A DNA stretch of 64,000 bases from Methylococcus mesophilus. GTDB taxonomy: Bacteria; Pseudomonadota; Gammaproteobacteria; Methylococcales; Methylococcaceae. The position numbers and the translations under genes were made by a program. Positions 48,553-58,889 of this stretch are shown piece by piece. Location of the stretch: contig NZ_CP110921.1 in NCBI RefSeq assembly GCF_026247885.1, forward strand, positions 2,413,001 through 2,477,000. The letters are read 5' to 3'. Each line of letters begins with the position of its first letter. Position 1 is the stretch's first letter. The notes under the pieces are model-generated. The model had not been told where the DNA came from, made no database searches, and saw only the letters and a program-made list of their open reading frames with translations.

Positions 48553-49199
48553 CACGCGGCTCCGGCCAAACGGCCGTCTTCCAGTTCGAACACGGTGTCG
48601 CACCGGGCGATCCAGTCCGGATCGTGCGCTACCGACAGCACGGTGAGGGTGGAGTCGGCGAAGAAACCCAGCACCGCCCGCTTGCTTTCCGGGTCCAGCG
48701 CGGAAGTCACCTCGTCCAGCAGATAGAGCCGCTTGCCGAGGAGCTGGGCGCGGGCCACGGCGATGCGCTGCTTCTCGCCGCCGGAAACCCGCCTGCAGTC
48801 CTGCTCCAGGATGGAAGGGGCGAGGCCAAGCCGGACCAGGGTCTCCGCCAGCTTGCCGGCGGTGGGCGCCTCGCCGCGATGGGCCTTGAACCCGAACGGC
48901 AGCAGCAGCGCCTCCCGCACCGTGTCGGCGCCCAACACGGGCTCCTGGCCGATGTAGGCGGCGCAGGCGCGAATCGCGCCGACCACCTCCCGGTCGAGGG
49001 CCCTGCCTGCGAAATAGACGTCGCCCTCCACCACCGGGTACAACCCTAGCAGCGTCTTGAGCACCGTGCTCTTGCCCGAACCCGATTTGCCCCGGAACAC
49101 CGCCTTCTCGCCTTCGCGGATTTCGAAGCTCAGCTCGTGGAGAATCATCCGCTCTCCCGCAGCCACCGACACGCGGTCGAACCGGACCAGCACGGTCAT
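48552..49199 (-). CDS. fetA: FetA-type ABC ATPase
   Basis: A 215-residue ATPase, from the ATG at 49199; the longer open frame upstream has no supporting site. Walker A is GKSGSGKST, the Q-loop is AAYIGQEP, the signature VSGGEKQRIAVARA, Walker B LYLLDEVTSALDP and the H-loop SVAHD. It is the motor of the FetAB exporter and its stop overlaps the fetB start by one base. Confidence 0.94.
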   Translation of the reverse strand: MTVLVRFDRVSVAAGERMILHELSFEIREGEKAVFRGKSGSGKSTVLKTLLGLYPVVEGDVYFAGRALDREVVGAIRACAAYIGQEPVLGADTVREALLLPFGFKAHRGEAPTAGKLAETLVRLGLAPSILEQDCRRVSGGEKQRIAVARAQLLGKRLYLLDEVTSALDPESKRAVLGFFADSTLTVLSVAHDPDWIARCDTVFELEDGRLAGAA

Positions 49200-49427
49200 C
49201 GGCTCACCATTCCCGGCCGTCGTTCGAGACTCATCAATAACCCCAGTTTTTCGACCTCTTCGGCCGGCTACCGCCGCCTGCTCGCAGACCTTCGGAGCAG
49301 GGTCCGGATTATAGCGTTCAGCCGTACCGAGGGCGCGCAAGCGCCGATGCGCTTCGCCCGGGACTTCTCGCGATAACCGGGGAACGGCTGGTATCCTCTG
49401 TCGCCACCGTCCCCTGGAGACCCGTCC

Positions 49428-50027
49428 ATGAAACAGTCGGCACAGCGCATTCTGCATTACTTTCTGATTGGGGTGCTGGGCGTCCTGCCCATTGTCATCG
49501 TCCTGCAGGTCGTGATCTACGTGGAAAACCTGCTGAGAAACTTCGTGGTGAATTTCTTCGGCGGATACCAGAACCTCCTCATCCCCGGCGTGATGTTCAC
49601 CGCGGCCGTGCTGTTCCTCACCTATTTCGGCTACCTGCTCAAGCACGGCAAGGCCCATCTGCTCTATTTCGTGGAAAATCTATTCGTCCGCATCCCGCTA
49701 CTGGGCACCCTCTACCGGGTGACGCAGAAGCTGGTGAACATCTTCCGCGGCGACGGATCGACCAAACTGCGGGAAGTGGTATACATCGAATACCCCAAGG
49801 ACGGACTCTGGGTTCCCGCCTTCGTCACCAACCGGGTCGGCGACCAGTGTGTGGTCTACGTCCCGACGTCGCCCAATCCCACTTCGGGCTTCACCGTGAT
49901 CCTCCACGAATCGAAGATCATGCACTCCCGCATGACGATCGAGGAAGCCTCCAGCTTCGTGATCAGCCTGGGGGTGGACATGCCCAAGCCGGGCGAGGCG
50001 GCAGAACTCAAGACGAGTCCCAAATAA
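49428..50027 (+). CDS. DUF502 membrane protein
   Basis: A 199-residue protein with two N-terminal membrane helices (HYFLIGVLGVLPIVIVLQVV and LIPGVMFTAAVLFLTYFGYL), followed by VENLFVRIPLLGTLYRVTQK, a DUF502 hallmark, and a cytoplasmic or periplasmic domain (VVYIEYPKDGLWVPAFVTN; VVYVPTSPNPTSGFTVIL). The family is widespread and of unknown function. It lies just upstream of the hydrogenase operon but has its own leader. Confidence 0.93.
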   Translation: MKQSAQRILHYFLIGVLGVLPIVIVLQVVIYVENLLRNFVVNFFGGYQNLLIPGVMFTAAVLFLTYFGYLLKHGKAHLLYFVENLFVRIPLLGTLYRVTQKLVNIFRGDGSTKLREVVYIEYPKDGLWVPAFVTNRVGDQCVVYVPTSPNPTSGFTVILHESKIMHSRMTIEEASSFVISLGVDMPKPGEAAELKTSPK

Positions 50028-50214
50028 ATCCCGGCCCGCTCGGTCATCTTTTTCCGCGCCGGGACGATTGACATCGCGCCACAAACCCCGTAGAAAGCAT
50101 TTCCCATGTTTCTAGTAAGGTTTAACCGTCATCGACAACAATAAGACCGGCGAGTGAGCCGCAGCAGGGCTGGCGCGTCGGATCCAAAGGCTGAAACGGC
50201 TTCGAGGAGGAAGC

Positions 50215-51303
50215 ATGGCTACGACCGCACGCCCGGAAACGTTCTACGATGTGATGCGCCGCCAAGGGGTGACCCGGCGCAGTTTTCTCAAATTCTGCGG
50301 CTTGACCGCATCGGCCCTCGCACTGGGGCCGGAATTCATCGGCACGATTGCCCACGCCATGGAAACCAAGCCGCGCACCCCGGTGCTGTGGCTGCACGGT
50401 CTGGAATGCACCTGCTGTTCCGAATCCTTCATCCGTTCGGCCCACCCGCTGGCCAAGGACGTGGTGTTGTCCATGCTCTCGCTGGACTACGACGACACCC
50501 TCATGGCGGCCGCCGGCTTCCAGGCGGAAGCCATGCTGGAAGACACCATGCAGAAGTACAAGGGCCGTTACATCCTGGCCGTGGAGGGCAACCCTCCGCT
50601 GAACGAGGACGGCATGTTCTGCATCGTCGGCGGCAAACCCTTCGTCGAGCGGCTGCGCTATGCCGCCAAGGACGCCGCCGCCATCATCGCCTGGGGTTCC
50701 TGCGCCTCCAACGGCTGCGTGCAGGCGGCCCGCCCCAATCCGACCCAGGCCACGCCGATCCATAAGGTCATCACCGACAAGCCCATCATCAAGGTGCCCG
50801 GCTGTCCGCCCATCGCCGAGGTCATGACCGGCGTCGTGACTTACATGCTGGCCTTCGACAAGATTCCCGAACTCGATGCCCAAGGCCGGCCGAAGATGTT
50901 CTACGGCCAGCGCATCCACGACAAATGCTACCGCCGCCCCCACTTCGACGCCGGTCAGTTCGTCGAACACTGGGACGACGAGGCCGCGCGCAAGGGCTAC
51001 TGTTTGTACAAAGTCGGCTGCAAAGGGCCGACCACCTACAACGCCTGCTCGACAGTGCGCTGGAACAACGGCGTCTCCTTCCCGATCCAGTCCGGCCACG
51101 GCTGCATCGGCTGCTCCGAGGAGAATTTCTGGGACAAGGGTTCGTTCTACGACCGCGTCACCGAACTCAACGTGTTCGGCGTGGAGGCCAATGCCGACAA
51201 GGTCGGGCTGGTGGCCGCCGGCGCCGTTAGCGCAGGCATCGCGGCGCATGCCGCCGTCTCGATCGCCAAGAAGAAAGACCACGAGAAAGAAACGCAAGAA
51301 TAG
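50215..51303 (+). CDS. hupS: [NiFe] uptake hydrogenase small subunit
   Basis: A 362-residue preprotein with a Tat signal ([11 protein letters not shown], Arg21-Arg22) ending near residue 48. The iron-sulfur ligands are in [29 protein letters not shown], and in the C-terminal [25 protein letters not shown] and [15 protein letters not shown]-terminal membrane helix (about residues 323-345) anchors it. It carries electrons from the active site to the cytochrome b, at the periplasmic face of the membrane (group 1 hydrogenase). GAGGAGGAAGC precedes the ATG. Confidence 0.97.
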   Translation: MATTARPETFYDVMRRQGVTRRSFLKFCGLTASALALGPEFIGTIAHAMETKPRTPVLWLHGLECTCCSESFIRSAHPLAKDVVLSMLSLDYDDTLMAAAGFQAEAMLEDTMQKYKGRYILAVEGNPPLNEDGMFCIVGGKPFVERLRYAAKDAAAIIAWGSCASNGCVQAARPNPTQATPIHKVITDKPIIKVPGCPPIAEVMTGVVTYMLAFDKIPELDAQGRPKMFYGQRIHDKCYRRPHFDAGQFVEHWDDEAARKGYCLYKVGCKGPTTYNACSTVRWNNGVSFPIQSGHGCIGCSEENFWDKGSFYDRVTELNVFGVEANADKVGLVAAGAVSAGIAAHAAVSIAKKKDHEKETQE

Positions 51304-51318
51304 GGATCGGGGAACACC

Positions 51319-53112
51319 ATGACCGTCACTCAAACACCCAACGGTTTCACCCTCAACGACAGCGGCAAGCGGATCGTGGTCGATCCGGTCACCCGCATCG
51401 AGGGCCACATGCGCTGCGAAGTGAATGTGGACGAACACAGCATCATCAGCAACGCTGTCTCCAGCGGCACCATGTGGCGCGGGCTGGAAGTCATCCTGAA
51501 GGGCCGCGACCCCCGCGACGCCTGGGCCTTCACCGAAAGGATCTGCGGCGTCTGCACCGGCACCCACGCCCTGACCTCGGTGCGGGCGGTGGAGGACGCG
51601 CTCGGGATCAGCATCCCGGAGAACGCCAACTCCATCCGCAACATCATGCAGCTCACCCTGCAGGCCCACGACCATCTCGTGCATTTCTACCATCTGCACG
51701 CGCTGGACTGGGTCGATGTGGTCAGCGCGCTCAAGGCCGATCCGAAGGCAACCTCCGAGCTGGCGCAGAGCATTTCACCCTGGGCCAAGTCGTCACCGGG
51801 CTATTTCCACGACATCGCCAGCCGGCTGAAGAAGTTCGTCGAGAGCGGCCAGCTCGGCCCGTTCGGGAACGGCTACTGGGGCAACCCGGCCTACCGTTTG
51901 CCGCCGGAAGCCAACCTGATGGCGGTGGCGCACTATCTCGAGGCACTGGATTTCCAGAAGGAAATCGTCAAAATCCACACGGTCTACGGCGGCAAGAACC
52001 CGCATCCGAACTGGCTGGTCGGCGGCGTGCCCTGCGCCATCAACGTCGACGGCGTGGGCGCGGTGGGCGCGGTCAACATGGAGCGGCTCAACCTGGTGTC
52101 CTCCATCATCGACCAGACCATCGAGTTCATCGAGCAGGTCTACCTGCCCGACCTGCAGGCGATCGCGAGCTTCTACAAGGACTGGCTGTACGGCGGCGGC
52201 CTGTCGGCCACCAACGTGCTGTCCTACGGCGACATTCCGGAAAAGGCCAACGACCGTTCCGTGAACAACCTGCTGCTGCCGCACGGCGCCATCATCAACG
52301 GCAACCTGAAGGAAGTTCACGAGGTCGATCTGAAGGACCCGGAGCAGATCCAGGAGTTCGTCACCCATTCCTGGTACAAGTACGACGACGAGGACCGCGG
52401 CTTGCATCCGTTCGACGGCGTCACCCAGCCGAATTTCGCGCTCGGACGCAACACCAAGGGCACCCGGACCAACATCGAGAATCTCGATGAGAGCGCCAAG
52501 TACTCCTGGATCAAGGCGCCGCGCTGGCGCGGCCACGCCATGGAGGTCGGCCCGCTGGCCCGCTACATCGTCGGCTATGCCAAGGGCATCCCGGAAATCA
52601 AGGAGCCCGTGGACAAGCTGCTCACCGATCTCGGCCTGCCGCTGACCGCGCTGTTCTCCACGCTGGGGCGCACCGCCGCCCGCGGCCTGGAAGCCCAGTA
52701 TTGCGCGCATCTGATGCGGCACTTCCAGGACAAGCTGGTCAGCAACATCAAGGCAGGCGATCTGGCGACCGCCAACACGACTCGGTGGGAACCGGCCACC
52801 TGGCCCAAGGAAGCCATGGGCGCGGGCACGACGGAGGCACCGCGCGGCGCGCTGGGGCACTGGATCAAGATCAAGGACGGCAAGATCGACAACTACCAGT
52901 GCATCGTCCCCACCACCTGGAACGGCTCGCCGCGCGACCCCAAGGGCAACATCGGCGCATTCGAGGCCTCCCTGATGAACACCAAGGTGGAGAATCCGGA
53001 CCAGCCGCTGGAAATCCTGCGCACCCTGCACAGCTTCGATCCCTGCCTGGCCTGCTCGACCCATGTCATGGACAAGGACGGGCGGGAAGTCACGCGGGTC
53101 AAGGTGCGCTGA
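51319..53112 (+). CDS. hupL: [NiFe] uptake hydrogenase large subunit
   Basis: A 597-residue catalytic subunit. The N-terminal nickel ligands are Cys76 and Cys79 in [12 protein letters not shown]; the C-terminal ones are Cys576 and Cys579 in DPCLACSTH. The protein carries a 15-residue tail after His582 ([15 protein letters not shown]) that the protease HupD must remove once the metal centre is in place. The gene follows hupS by 15 bp. It oxidises H2; it travels through the Tat pathway with HupS. Confidence 0.97.
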   Translation: MTVTQTPNGFTLNDSGKRIVVDPVTRIEGHMRCEVNVDEHSIISNAVSSGTMWRGLEVILKGRDPRDAWAFTERICGVCTGTHALTSVRAVEDALGISIPENANSIRNIMQLTLQAHDHLVHFYHLHALDWVDVVSALKADPKATSELAQSISPWAKSSPGYFHDIASRLKKFVESGQLGPFGNGYWGNPAYRLPPEANLMAVAHYLEALDFQKEIVKIHTVYGGKNPHPNWLVGGVPCAINVDGVGAVGAVNMERLNLVSSIIDQTIEFIEQVYLPDLQAIASFYKDWLYGGGLSATNVLSYGDIPEKANDRSVNNLLLPHGAIINGNLKEVHEVDLKDPEQIQEFVTHSWYKYDDEDRGLHPFDGVTQPNFALGRNTKGTRTNIENLDESAKYSWIKAPRWRGHAMEVGPLARYIVGYAKGIPEIKEPVDKLLTDLGLPLTALFSTLGRTAARGLEAQYCAHLMRHFQDKLVSNIKAGDLATANTTRWEPATWPKEAMGAGTTEAPRGALGHWIKIKDGKIDNYQCIVPTTWNGSPRDPKGNIGAFEASLMNTKVENPDQPLEILRTLHSFDPCLACSTHVMDKDGREVTRVKVR

Positions 53113-53150
53113 GCGCGTTCGAAAACCGGAACAAATTCAAGGAGACAACC

Positions 53151-53729
53151 ATGCATCCTGTTCGTTGGTTCGGAACGGCAAGTCTATTGGCGCTGAGCCC
53201 CGTCGCGCTCGCACATACCGGCATGCATCCCGTCGATGGCTTCGTGTCCGGCTTCACCCATCCCTTCTTAGGCACCGACCACCTGTTGGCCATGATCGCC
53301 GTGGGGCTGTGGGCGGTAGCCGTCGCGCCGCGGCGGGTGTGGCTGCTGCCCCTGGCCTTCATGGCCGTCATGGGGCTGGGCGGATGGCTGGGCGCCGCCG
53401 GCATTCCGCTGGCTTACACCGAGACCGGCATCGCCGCCTCGGTCGTGCTGCTCGGACTGCTGGTGGCGGGCAAGGTCCGCCTATCGCAGTTCACCGCGGT
53501 GAGCCTGGTCAGCCTGTTCGCGCTGTTCCACGGCCATGCGCACGGAGCCGAGATCAGTGCGGACGCCGAACTGTGGACTTATGCCGCCGGCTTCGTCGCC
53601 GCCACCGGCCTGCTGCACCTGGCCGGCGTCATCCTGGGCGGGTGGCTGCTGGCGAAACCGGTCTGGTATCGCGGCTGCGGCGCGGCGATGGGCGCCATGG
53701 GCCTGGCGCTGCTGACGCAGGCATTGTGA
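53151..53729 (+). CDS. hupE: HupE/UreJ family protein (nickel carrier)
   Basis: A 192-residue membrane protein with a signal peptide (MHPVRWFGTASLLALSPVAL) and the HupE/UreJ motif HPVDGFVSGFTHPFLGTDHL, rich in His that may bind nickel. About six membrane helices follow, one with HGHAHGAE. It probably brings Ni2+ to the hydrogenase. It is preceded by AAGGAGACAACC. Confidence 0.94.
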   Translation: MHPVRWFGTASLLALSPVALAHTGMHPVDGFVSGFTHPFLGTDHLLAMIAVGLWAVAVAPRRVWLLPLAFMAVMGLGGWLGAAGIPLAYTETGIAASVVLLGLLVAGKVRLSQFTAVSLVSLFALFHGHAHGAEISADAELWTYAAGFVAATGLLHLAGVILGGWLLAKPVWYRGCGAAMGAMGLALLTQAL

Positions 53730-53740
53730 GGGCCGCGGCC

Positions 53741-54427
53741 ATGGCGAGCATCGATAGCTTTAGCGAACCGGTCTACGTCTACGAGAAACCGGTACGGCTG
53801 TGGCACTGGGTCAACGCCCTCGCCATCGTCGTGCTGGTGGTCACGGGCTTCCTGATCGCCTGGCCGCCGGTGGTGACTTCCGGCGAGGCCAGCGACCACT
53901 ACCTCATGGGCTACATCCGCTTCGTTCACTTCTCCGCCGGCTATGTGCTGGCCGTCGGCCTGATCGGCCGCGCCTATTGGGCGCTGGTGGGCAACCGGTA
54001 CGCCCGTGAACTGTTCACGCCGCGCGTCCATGATTCCGCCTGGTGGGAAGGGCTGGTGCACGAGGTCCGCTGGTATCTGTTCCTGGTCGGTGAGCCCCGC
54101 AAGCACGCGGGTCACAACCCGCTCGCAGGGCTGGCCATGTTCCTGTTCTACGTGCTCGGGAGCCTCTTCATGATCGCGACCGGCTTCGCCCTGTATGGCG
54201 AAGGGCTGGGCGCAGGAAGCTGGGCGGCCAGTGCCTTCGGCTGGGTGCTGCCCGCCCTGGGCGGCAGCCAGCAGGTCCACAGCCTGCATCACCTGGGCAT
54301 GTGGTACCTGGTGATCTTCACCCTCATCCATGTCTACGTGGCGGTGCGCGAGCAGCATTTGTCGCGCCAGTCCGTCACCACCACCATGGTCGACGGCTGG
54401 CGGGTGTGGAAGGACGACCGTCCCTGA
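53741..54427 (+). CDS. hupC: Hydrogenase cytochrome b subunit
   Basis: A 228-residue protein of the HyaC/HupC cytochrome b family with four membrane helices. YEKPVRLWHWVNALAIVVL starts helix I with the first haem-ligand His; IRFVHFSAGYVLAVGL holds the second, and QQVHSLHHLGMWYLVIFTLI the last pair. It takes electrons from HupS and hands them to quinone. It follows hupE by 11 bp. Confidence 0.96.
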   Translation: MASIDSFSEPVYVYEKPVRLWHWVNALAIVVLVVTGFLIAWPPVVTSGEASDHYLMGYIRFVHFSAGYVLAVGLIGRAYWALVGNRYARELFTPRVHDSAWWEGLVHEVRWYLFLVGEPRKHAGHNPLAGLAMFLFYVLGSLFMIATGFALYGEGLGAGSWAASAFGWVLPALGGSQQVHSLHHLGMWYLVIFTLIHVYVAVREQHLSRQSVTTTMVDGWRVWKDDRP

Positions 54428-54431
54428 GCGT

Positions 54432-55028
54432 ATGCCTTCCCGCGTCCTGATCTTAGGCATCGGCAACCTGCTGTGGGCGGACGAAGGCTTCGGCGTGCGC
54501 GTCGCCCAGACGCTGCAGCGGGACTACGTCTTCCCTGAGAACGTCACCGTGATGGACGGCGGCACCCAAGGGCTGGCGCTCATCCCTTACGTCCAGGAAA
54601 GCGACGTGCTCATAATCGCCGACGCGGTCGATTTCGGCCTGGCTCCGGCCTCGCTGGTCGAAGCCAGGGACGAGGACGTGCCCGCCTACCTGCATTCCGG
54701 CAAGACCAGCCTGCACCAGGTCAGCTTCCAGGAGGTGCTGGCCTTGTGCAAACTGATGGGACAAGGCCCGGAGCAACTCTATCTGGTGGGCGTACAGCCC
54801 GTCGACATGAAGGACTACGGCGGCAGCCTGACACCGGAGGTCAAGGCGCAACTGCAACCCGCGATCAACCGGATACTCGCCGCCTGCTTAGAACTCGGCC
54901 TGCCAGCCCAGCCAAAGACCGAACAGGACGACGCTGCCGATGCCCTGGACATGGCGCGCTACGAGCGCCACCGGCCCTCGGCGGAAGAAGCCTGCCGAGT
55001 CGGCGACGCCCGCTTTCTGCCGGGCTAG
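54432..55028 (+). CDS. hupD: Hydrogenase maturation protease
   Basis: A 198-residue endopeptidase of family M52. LILGIGNLLWADEGFGVRV is the N-terminal signature. Glu18, Asp64 (IIADAVD) and His95 (SLHQVSF) are in register with the nickel-binding residues of E. coli HybD. It removes the C-terminal tail of HupL after nickel insertion. It begins 4 bp after hupC. The C-terminal 25 residues are longer than in HybD. Confidence 0.95.
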   Translation: MPSRVLILGIGNLLWADEGFGVRVAQTLQRDYVFPENVTVMDGGTQGLALIPYVQESDVLIIADAVDFGLAPASLVEARDEDVPAYLHSGKTSLHQVSFQEVLALCKLMGQGPEQLYLVGVQPVDMKDYGGSLTPEVKAQLQPAINRILAACLELGLPAQPKTEQDDAADALDMARYERHRPSAEEACRVGDARFLPG

Positions 55029-55074
55029 CCGGCGACCCGCCCCGTCCGGGGCTCCGATACCTCGAAGACTCCCC

Positions 55075-55911
55075 ATGCAAGACGACTCCGCGTTCATCGC
55101 AACCCAAACCGCGCCGCTCATCCGCCCGCACGACGACCCCGAATGCGCCTACCCTCCCATGCCGGAAGCCATGGCGACCTTCGCGCCGCCGGCTATGCAT
55201 GGGTTGAGCCCGGCTGAGGTCGGCGGCGGCCGCGCCGTGCTGCAGGCGGTGATCGAACGCCTCGGGGGCGCTCCGGGCATCGTCGATCTCGCCCATTGCG
55301 ACCCGGCAGGCAGGCGCTTCGTCGACGAAGTACTCGGCGAAGGCGAGGTACTGATACGGATCGCGACGCCGCGGGACCGGGTGACGATCCGGGAATCGGT
55401 ATTCGCCGGGGTTTGGCGCGTTCAGCATCGCGTCGACGGTGAACTGCGACGGGACGATCTGGAAACCGGGCCAGTGCCGGAGGCGGTTTACGAGTGGGCG
55501 GAACGCCTGACGGCCGATGGGCCGCCGCGGCGTCCTCAAGTCTTTCCGGAAGGTCTGATGAACGCGCCTGCGCTGCTGACCGAACTCTTCGACCATTCGG
55601 CAAACTGCCCGGCCGACCGTCCCCATGTCATCAACCTGTCGCTGCTGCCGCTGACGCCGGAGGACTCGAATTTCCTGATCGAGACCTTGGGGCTGGCCGG
55701 CCTCTCCATCCTGTCGCGGGGCTACGGCGATTGCCGCGTGAGCCTGACCCGCCTGCCGAACGTGTGGTGGGTGCAGTATTTCAACTCCCCCGGCCAGCTG
55801 ATCCTCAATACCCTGGAGATCACCCGCCTGCCGGCCGTCGTCCAGGCCGCGCCAGAAGACCTCGAGGACTCCCGCGAGCGGATCTCGGAGGCCTTGACGC
55901 AGTTGAAATGA
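55075..55911 (+). CDS. hupH: Hydrogenase expression/formation protein HupH (HyaF-like)
   Basis: A 278-residue protein with the HupH signature in the C-terminal half: HVINLSLLPLTPEDSNFLIE, GLSILSRGYGDCRVSLTRL and NVWWVQYFNSPGQLILNTLE. These proteins help assemble the small subunit's iron-sulfur clusters or hold it before export. It follows hupD closely. No hypABCDEF genes are in the window, so the general maturation set must be elsewhere. Confidence 0.93.
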   Translation: MQDDSAFIATQTAPLIRPHDDPECAYPPMPEAMATFAPPAMHGLSPAEVGGGRAVLQAVIERLGGAPGIVDLAHCDPAGRRFVDEVLGEGEVLIRIATPRDRVTIRESVFAGVWRVQHRVDGELRRDDLETGPVPEAVYEWAERLTADGPPRRPQVFPEGLMNAPALLTELFDHSANCPADRPHVINLSLLPLTPEDSNFLIETLGLAGLSILSRGYGDCRVSLTRLPNVWWVQYFNSPGQLILNTLEITRLPAVVQAAPEDLEDSRERISEALTQLK

Positions 55912-56034
55912 GACTTGCACGGCGGATTAGACCCGCCGAAACCTTGACCAGCGTCAAAGAACAACCCATGGAGTCTCTATATATTGTCAACGCTGGCTTA
56001 ATACAGCGTCATTAAAACAATACGAGGAGTAACC

Positions 56035-56208
56035 ATGAACGACGTCAAAGAAGAGAAAGATTATTTCTGGTTTTACATCGCGGGCTTGGTCATCGCAGTC
56101 GTCGTGACGCTCGCTATGGTTAAGACCAGCGAACACGGCAAGTACGTCACCGCTGCCAATGCCATCGCGGAAGACTCCGCTAACTCCGCCTACAAGCACG
56201 CGCCTTGA
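56035..56208 (+). CDS. 57-residue single-pass membrane protein (paralogue of 11965-12135)
   Basis: An ATG with GAGGAG 6 bases upstream opens a 57-codon frame. MNDVKEEKDYFWFYIAGLVI starts with the same EKD-aromatic-WFYI-x-GL pattern as the small protein at 12135. One membrane helix (about residues 10-29) is followed by a short polar tail ending YKHAP. It lies about 120 bp after hupH on the same strand, so it may be the last gene of the hydrogenase operon or a separate unit. A link with the hydrogenase is only positional. Confidence 0.75.
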   Translation: MNDVKEEKDYFWFYIAGLVIAVVVTLAMVKTSEHGKYVTAANAIAEDSANSAYKHAP

Positions 56209-56341
56209 TTCCAATATTCTGACGCGCAGTCTCCGCGTCGGAACACGCGCCTTACGTGGAGCACCTTGCGACAAGCACAAGCCGCAATCGACAGGGATGT
56301 CACCTACCGTTCGACCAAACCAGCCCCCGGCCCAAACAAGG

Positions 56342-57178
56342 CTATTTCGTCAGGGCGGGTTTGTGGTAAGCCCCATGCAGTGAAGGCACGGCATATCGCT
56401 GTAACGTCTCGCCCAGCCTCAACGCAGTAAGTTCCCCGCCCCACAGGCAGCCCGTATCCAGACAGTAACAGTCCTTGCCGGCGAAATAGCCGAGTGTGGA
56501 CCAGTGCCCGAACAGGATCGTGACACCAGGCGGCGTCCTATCCGGGACGTCGAACCACGGAACCAGGGAAGCGGGTTGCTGCCCCGGCTTTCCCTTCTGC
56601 TTGAAATCCAGCCGTCCGGCCCGATCGCAATAGCGCATGCGGGTGAATGCATTGGTGATGAAACGGAGCCGGTCCCATCCAGCCAGATCGTCGGACCAGA
56701 GGCAGGGATTGTCGCCGTACATCTGCCGGCAAAACCCGGCGATGTCCCCGCCGGCGAGAACCGCCTCGACCTCGCCAGCCCTGGCCAAAGCCGTCTGCGC
56801 ATTCCAGGCGGGAGGAAGACCGGCATGGACCAGGCAATAGTCACCTTCCAGGTGCACCAGCGGGCGCGCGCGCAACCAGTCCAGCAACTCGTCCCGGTCG
56901 CCGGCTTCCAGCACGTCGCCGAAAGTGTCCCTGTGCTTGACCCGGGAGACCCCACAGGCCACCGCCAAGAGGTGCAGGTCATGGTTTCCGAGCACCGTGG
57001 CTGCCGCGGATCCCAGCGAGCGGATAAAGCGCAGGGTTTCCAGCGACTGGGGCCCGCGATTGACCAGATCGCCCGTAAACAGCAGGCGGTCCGCGCCCGG
57101 ATCGAAGCGGATCAGCTCCAGAAGGCGCCGCAGCTCCGCATAGCAGCCTTGTACGTCGCCGATGGCATAGACGGCCAT
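56342..57178 (-). CDS. apaH: Bis(5'-nucleosyl)-tetraphosphatase, symmetrical
   Basis: A 278-residue metallophosphatase. The motifs AIGDVQGCYAELRRLL, LLFTGDLVNRGPQSLETLRF and TVLGNHDLHLLA bind the two metals; the later VHAGLPP, FGHWSTLG and LDTGCLWGGELTALRL complete the ApaH signature. It splits Ap4A to two ADP and can remove NpnN caps from RNA. It is convergent with the small gene at 56035. Confidence 0.97.
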   Translation of the reverse strand: MAVYAIGDVQGCYAELRRLLELIRFDPGADRLLFTGDLVNRGPQSLETLRFIRSLGSAAATVLGNHDLHLLAVACGVSRVKHRDTFGDVLEAGDRDELLDWLRARPLVHLEGDYCLVHAGLPPAWNAQTALARAGEVEAVLAGGDIAGFCRQMYGDNPCLWSDDLAGWDRLRFITNAFTRMRYCDRAGRLDFKQKGKPGQQPASLVPWFDVPDRTPPGVTILFGHWSTLGYFAGKDCYCLDTGCLWGGELTALRLGETLQRYAVPSLHGAYHKPALTK

Positions 57179-57454
57179 GTCAGCCGGAGCCTCGCCGACC
57201 GATCAAAGCGACACTAGCCTTACCGCTATGCGACGTCATCAGAGGAACTCTCCACGAGAATACCCGGTAATCGGGGCCGGTTATTCTAGTACGTCCGCGG
57301 TCCATTGGCGCCATGGGTGTTGCGCCCATATCACCCGGTCGAAGATACGGCGATATAATCGGTCACTTCCCGATACGGATCGCCGGATCCGCGGCGTCCG
57401 CCCCCAGGCGATTCCGTCCCCACCCATCCGATCAACCAACCGAGGCATCGATAA

Positions 57455-58819
57455 GTGCGTATTCACATCCTGGGTATCTGCGGCACCTTCATGGGCGGCC
57501 TCGCCATCATGGCCCGCCAGCTCGGCCATACCGTTACGGGATCGGACCAGAACGTCTACCCGCCGATGAGCACGCTGCTGGAGCAGCAGGGCATCGACCT
57601 CCGCAACGGCTACAGCCCGGACAACCTCCATCCCGTCCCCGACCTCGTCATCATCGGCAACGCACTCTCGCGCGGGAATCCGGAGGTCGAGGCAGTGCTG
57701 AACATGGGGCTGGCGTACACCTCCGGCGCGCAGTGGCTTTACAACTACGTCCTCAAGGGACGCTGGGTGCTGGCGGTGGCGGGAACCCACGGCAAGACCA
57801 CGACCTCCAGCATGCTGGCCTGGATACTGGAACACGACGGCCACAAGCCGGGCTTCCTGATCGGCGGGGTTCCGCTCAATTTCGGCATTTCCGCCCGCGT
57901 CGGCGACGGCCGGTTCGTCGTGGTGGAGGCGGACGAATACGACACTGCATTCTTCGACAAGCGTTCCAAGTTCGTCCATTACCGCCCGCGCACCACGATC
58001 CTGAACAACCTGGAATACGACCACGCGGACATCTTCCCCGACCTCGCCGCGATCCAGCGGCAGTTTCACCACTTGGTGCGCAGCGTGCCCGGCAACGGTC
58101 TGCTGGTGGTTCCGGAACGGGACGAAAACCTGGCCGACGTGCTCAGGATGGGGTGCTGGACGCCGGTCGAGAAAACCGCCCTGGGGCCGGACACCGCCGC
58201 CGACTGGCAGGCGTACCCGCTGGCCGAAGACGGCAGCCGGTTCGACGTGGTGTTCCGTGAGAAACGGCTGGGCACGATCCATTGGCAGCTCTCCGGCCGG
58301 CACAACATGCTCAACGCCCTGTCCGCCATTGCCGCAGCCCATCATGCCGGCATCGAGCCGGCCGCAGCGATCTCGGCCCTGAGCCGGTTCCAGAGCGTCA
58401 AACGCCGCCTGGAGGTGCGCGCCGAGGTCCGCGGCATCACCCTCTACGACGACTTCGCCCACCACCCCACGGCGATCGCGACGACGCTCGAAGGTCTGCG
58501 CGCGCGGGTCGATGGCGCACGCGTCATCGCGGTCGTCGAACCGCGCTCCAACACCATGCGCATGGGCGTACACGCCGACACGCTCGCCGCGTCCCTCGCG
58601 CCCGCCGACCTCGCCATCCTTTACCACGCCCCCGACCTCGGATGGGACTTGGCGAAAGTCACCTCCGCTTCGGACCGCATCGTCACCTGCGACAGCATCG
58701 GCGCGATCGTCGAGCGCCTGCGGCAGGAATGCCGGGCGGGCGATCACGTGGTCTTCATGAGCAACGGAAGTTTCGGCGGCATCCACGAGAAGACCGAGGC
58801 CGCACTGCGGGAAGGCTGA
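57455..58819 (+). CDS. mpl: UDP-MurNAc tripeptide ligase Mpl (cell-wall recycling)
   Basis: A 454-residue Mur ligase. It starts at a GTG (GTGCGTATTCAC) with GAGG upstream. MRIHILGICGTFMGGLAIMA is the N-terminal nucleotide-binding loop typical of Mpl, GTHGKTTTSSMLAWIL the ATP site, YDTAFFDKRSKFVHYRPRT the central domain, and LYDDFAHHPTAIATTLEGLR the C-terminal one. It joins recycled L-Ala-gamma-D-Glu-meso-Dap to UDP-MurNAc. Confidence 0.97.
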   Translation: MRIHILGICGTFMGGLAIMARQLGHTVTGSDQNVYPPMSTLLEQQGIDLRNGYSPDNLHPVPDLVIIGNALSRGNPEVEAVLNMGLAYTSGAQWLYNYVLKGRWVLAVAGTHGKTTTSSMLAWILEHDGHKPGFLIGGVPLNFGISARVGDGRFVVVEADEYDTAFFDKRSKFVHYRPRTTILNNLEYDHADIFPDLAAIQRQFHHLVRSVPGNGLLVVPERDENLADVLRMGCWTPVEKTALGPDTAADWQAYPLAEDGSRFDVVFREKRLGTIHWQLSGRHNMLNALSAIAAAHHAGIEPAAAISALSRFQSVKRRLEVRAEVRGITLYDDFAHHPTAIATTLEGLRARVDGARVIAVVEPRSNTMRMGVHADTLAASLAPADLAILYHAPDLGWDLAKVTSASDRIVTCDSIGAIVERLRQECRAGDHVVFMSNGSFGGIHEKTEAALREG

Positions 58820-58889
58820 CGCACGGCGCTCTTGCCCGACGCCTCTGCTACGCCTAAAGTCGGGGGCAACATCGGCGAGGAGCGCTCCA

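Noticed and set aside
50100-50214. Possible sigma-54 promoter before hupS
   Set aside because: A TGGCGC is present but there is no TTGC element at the required distance.
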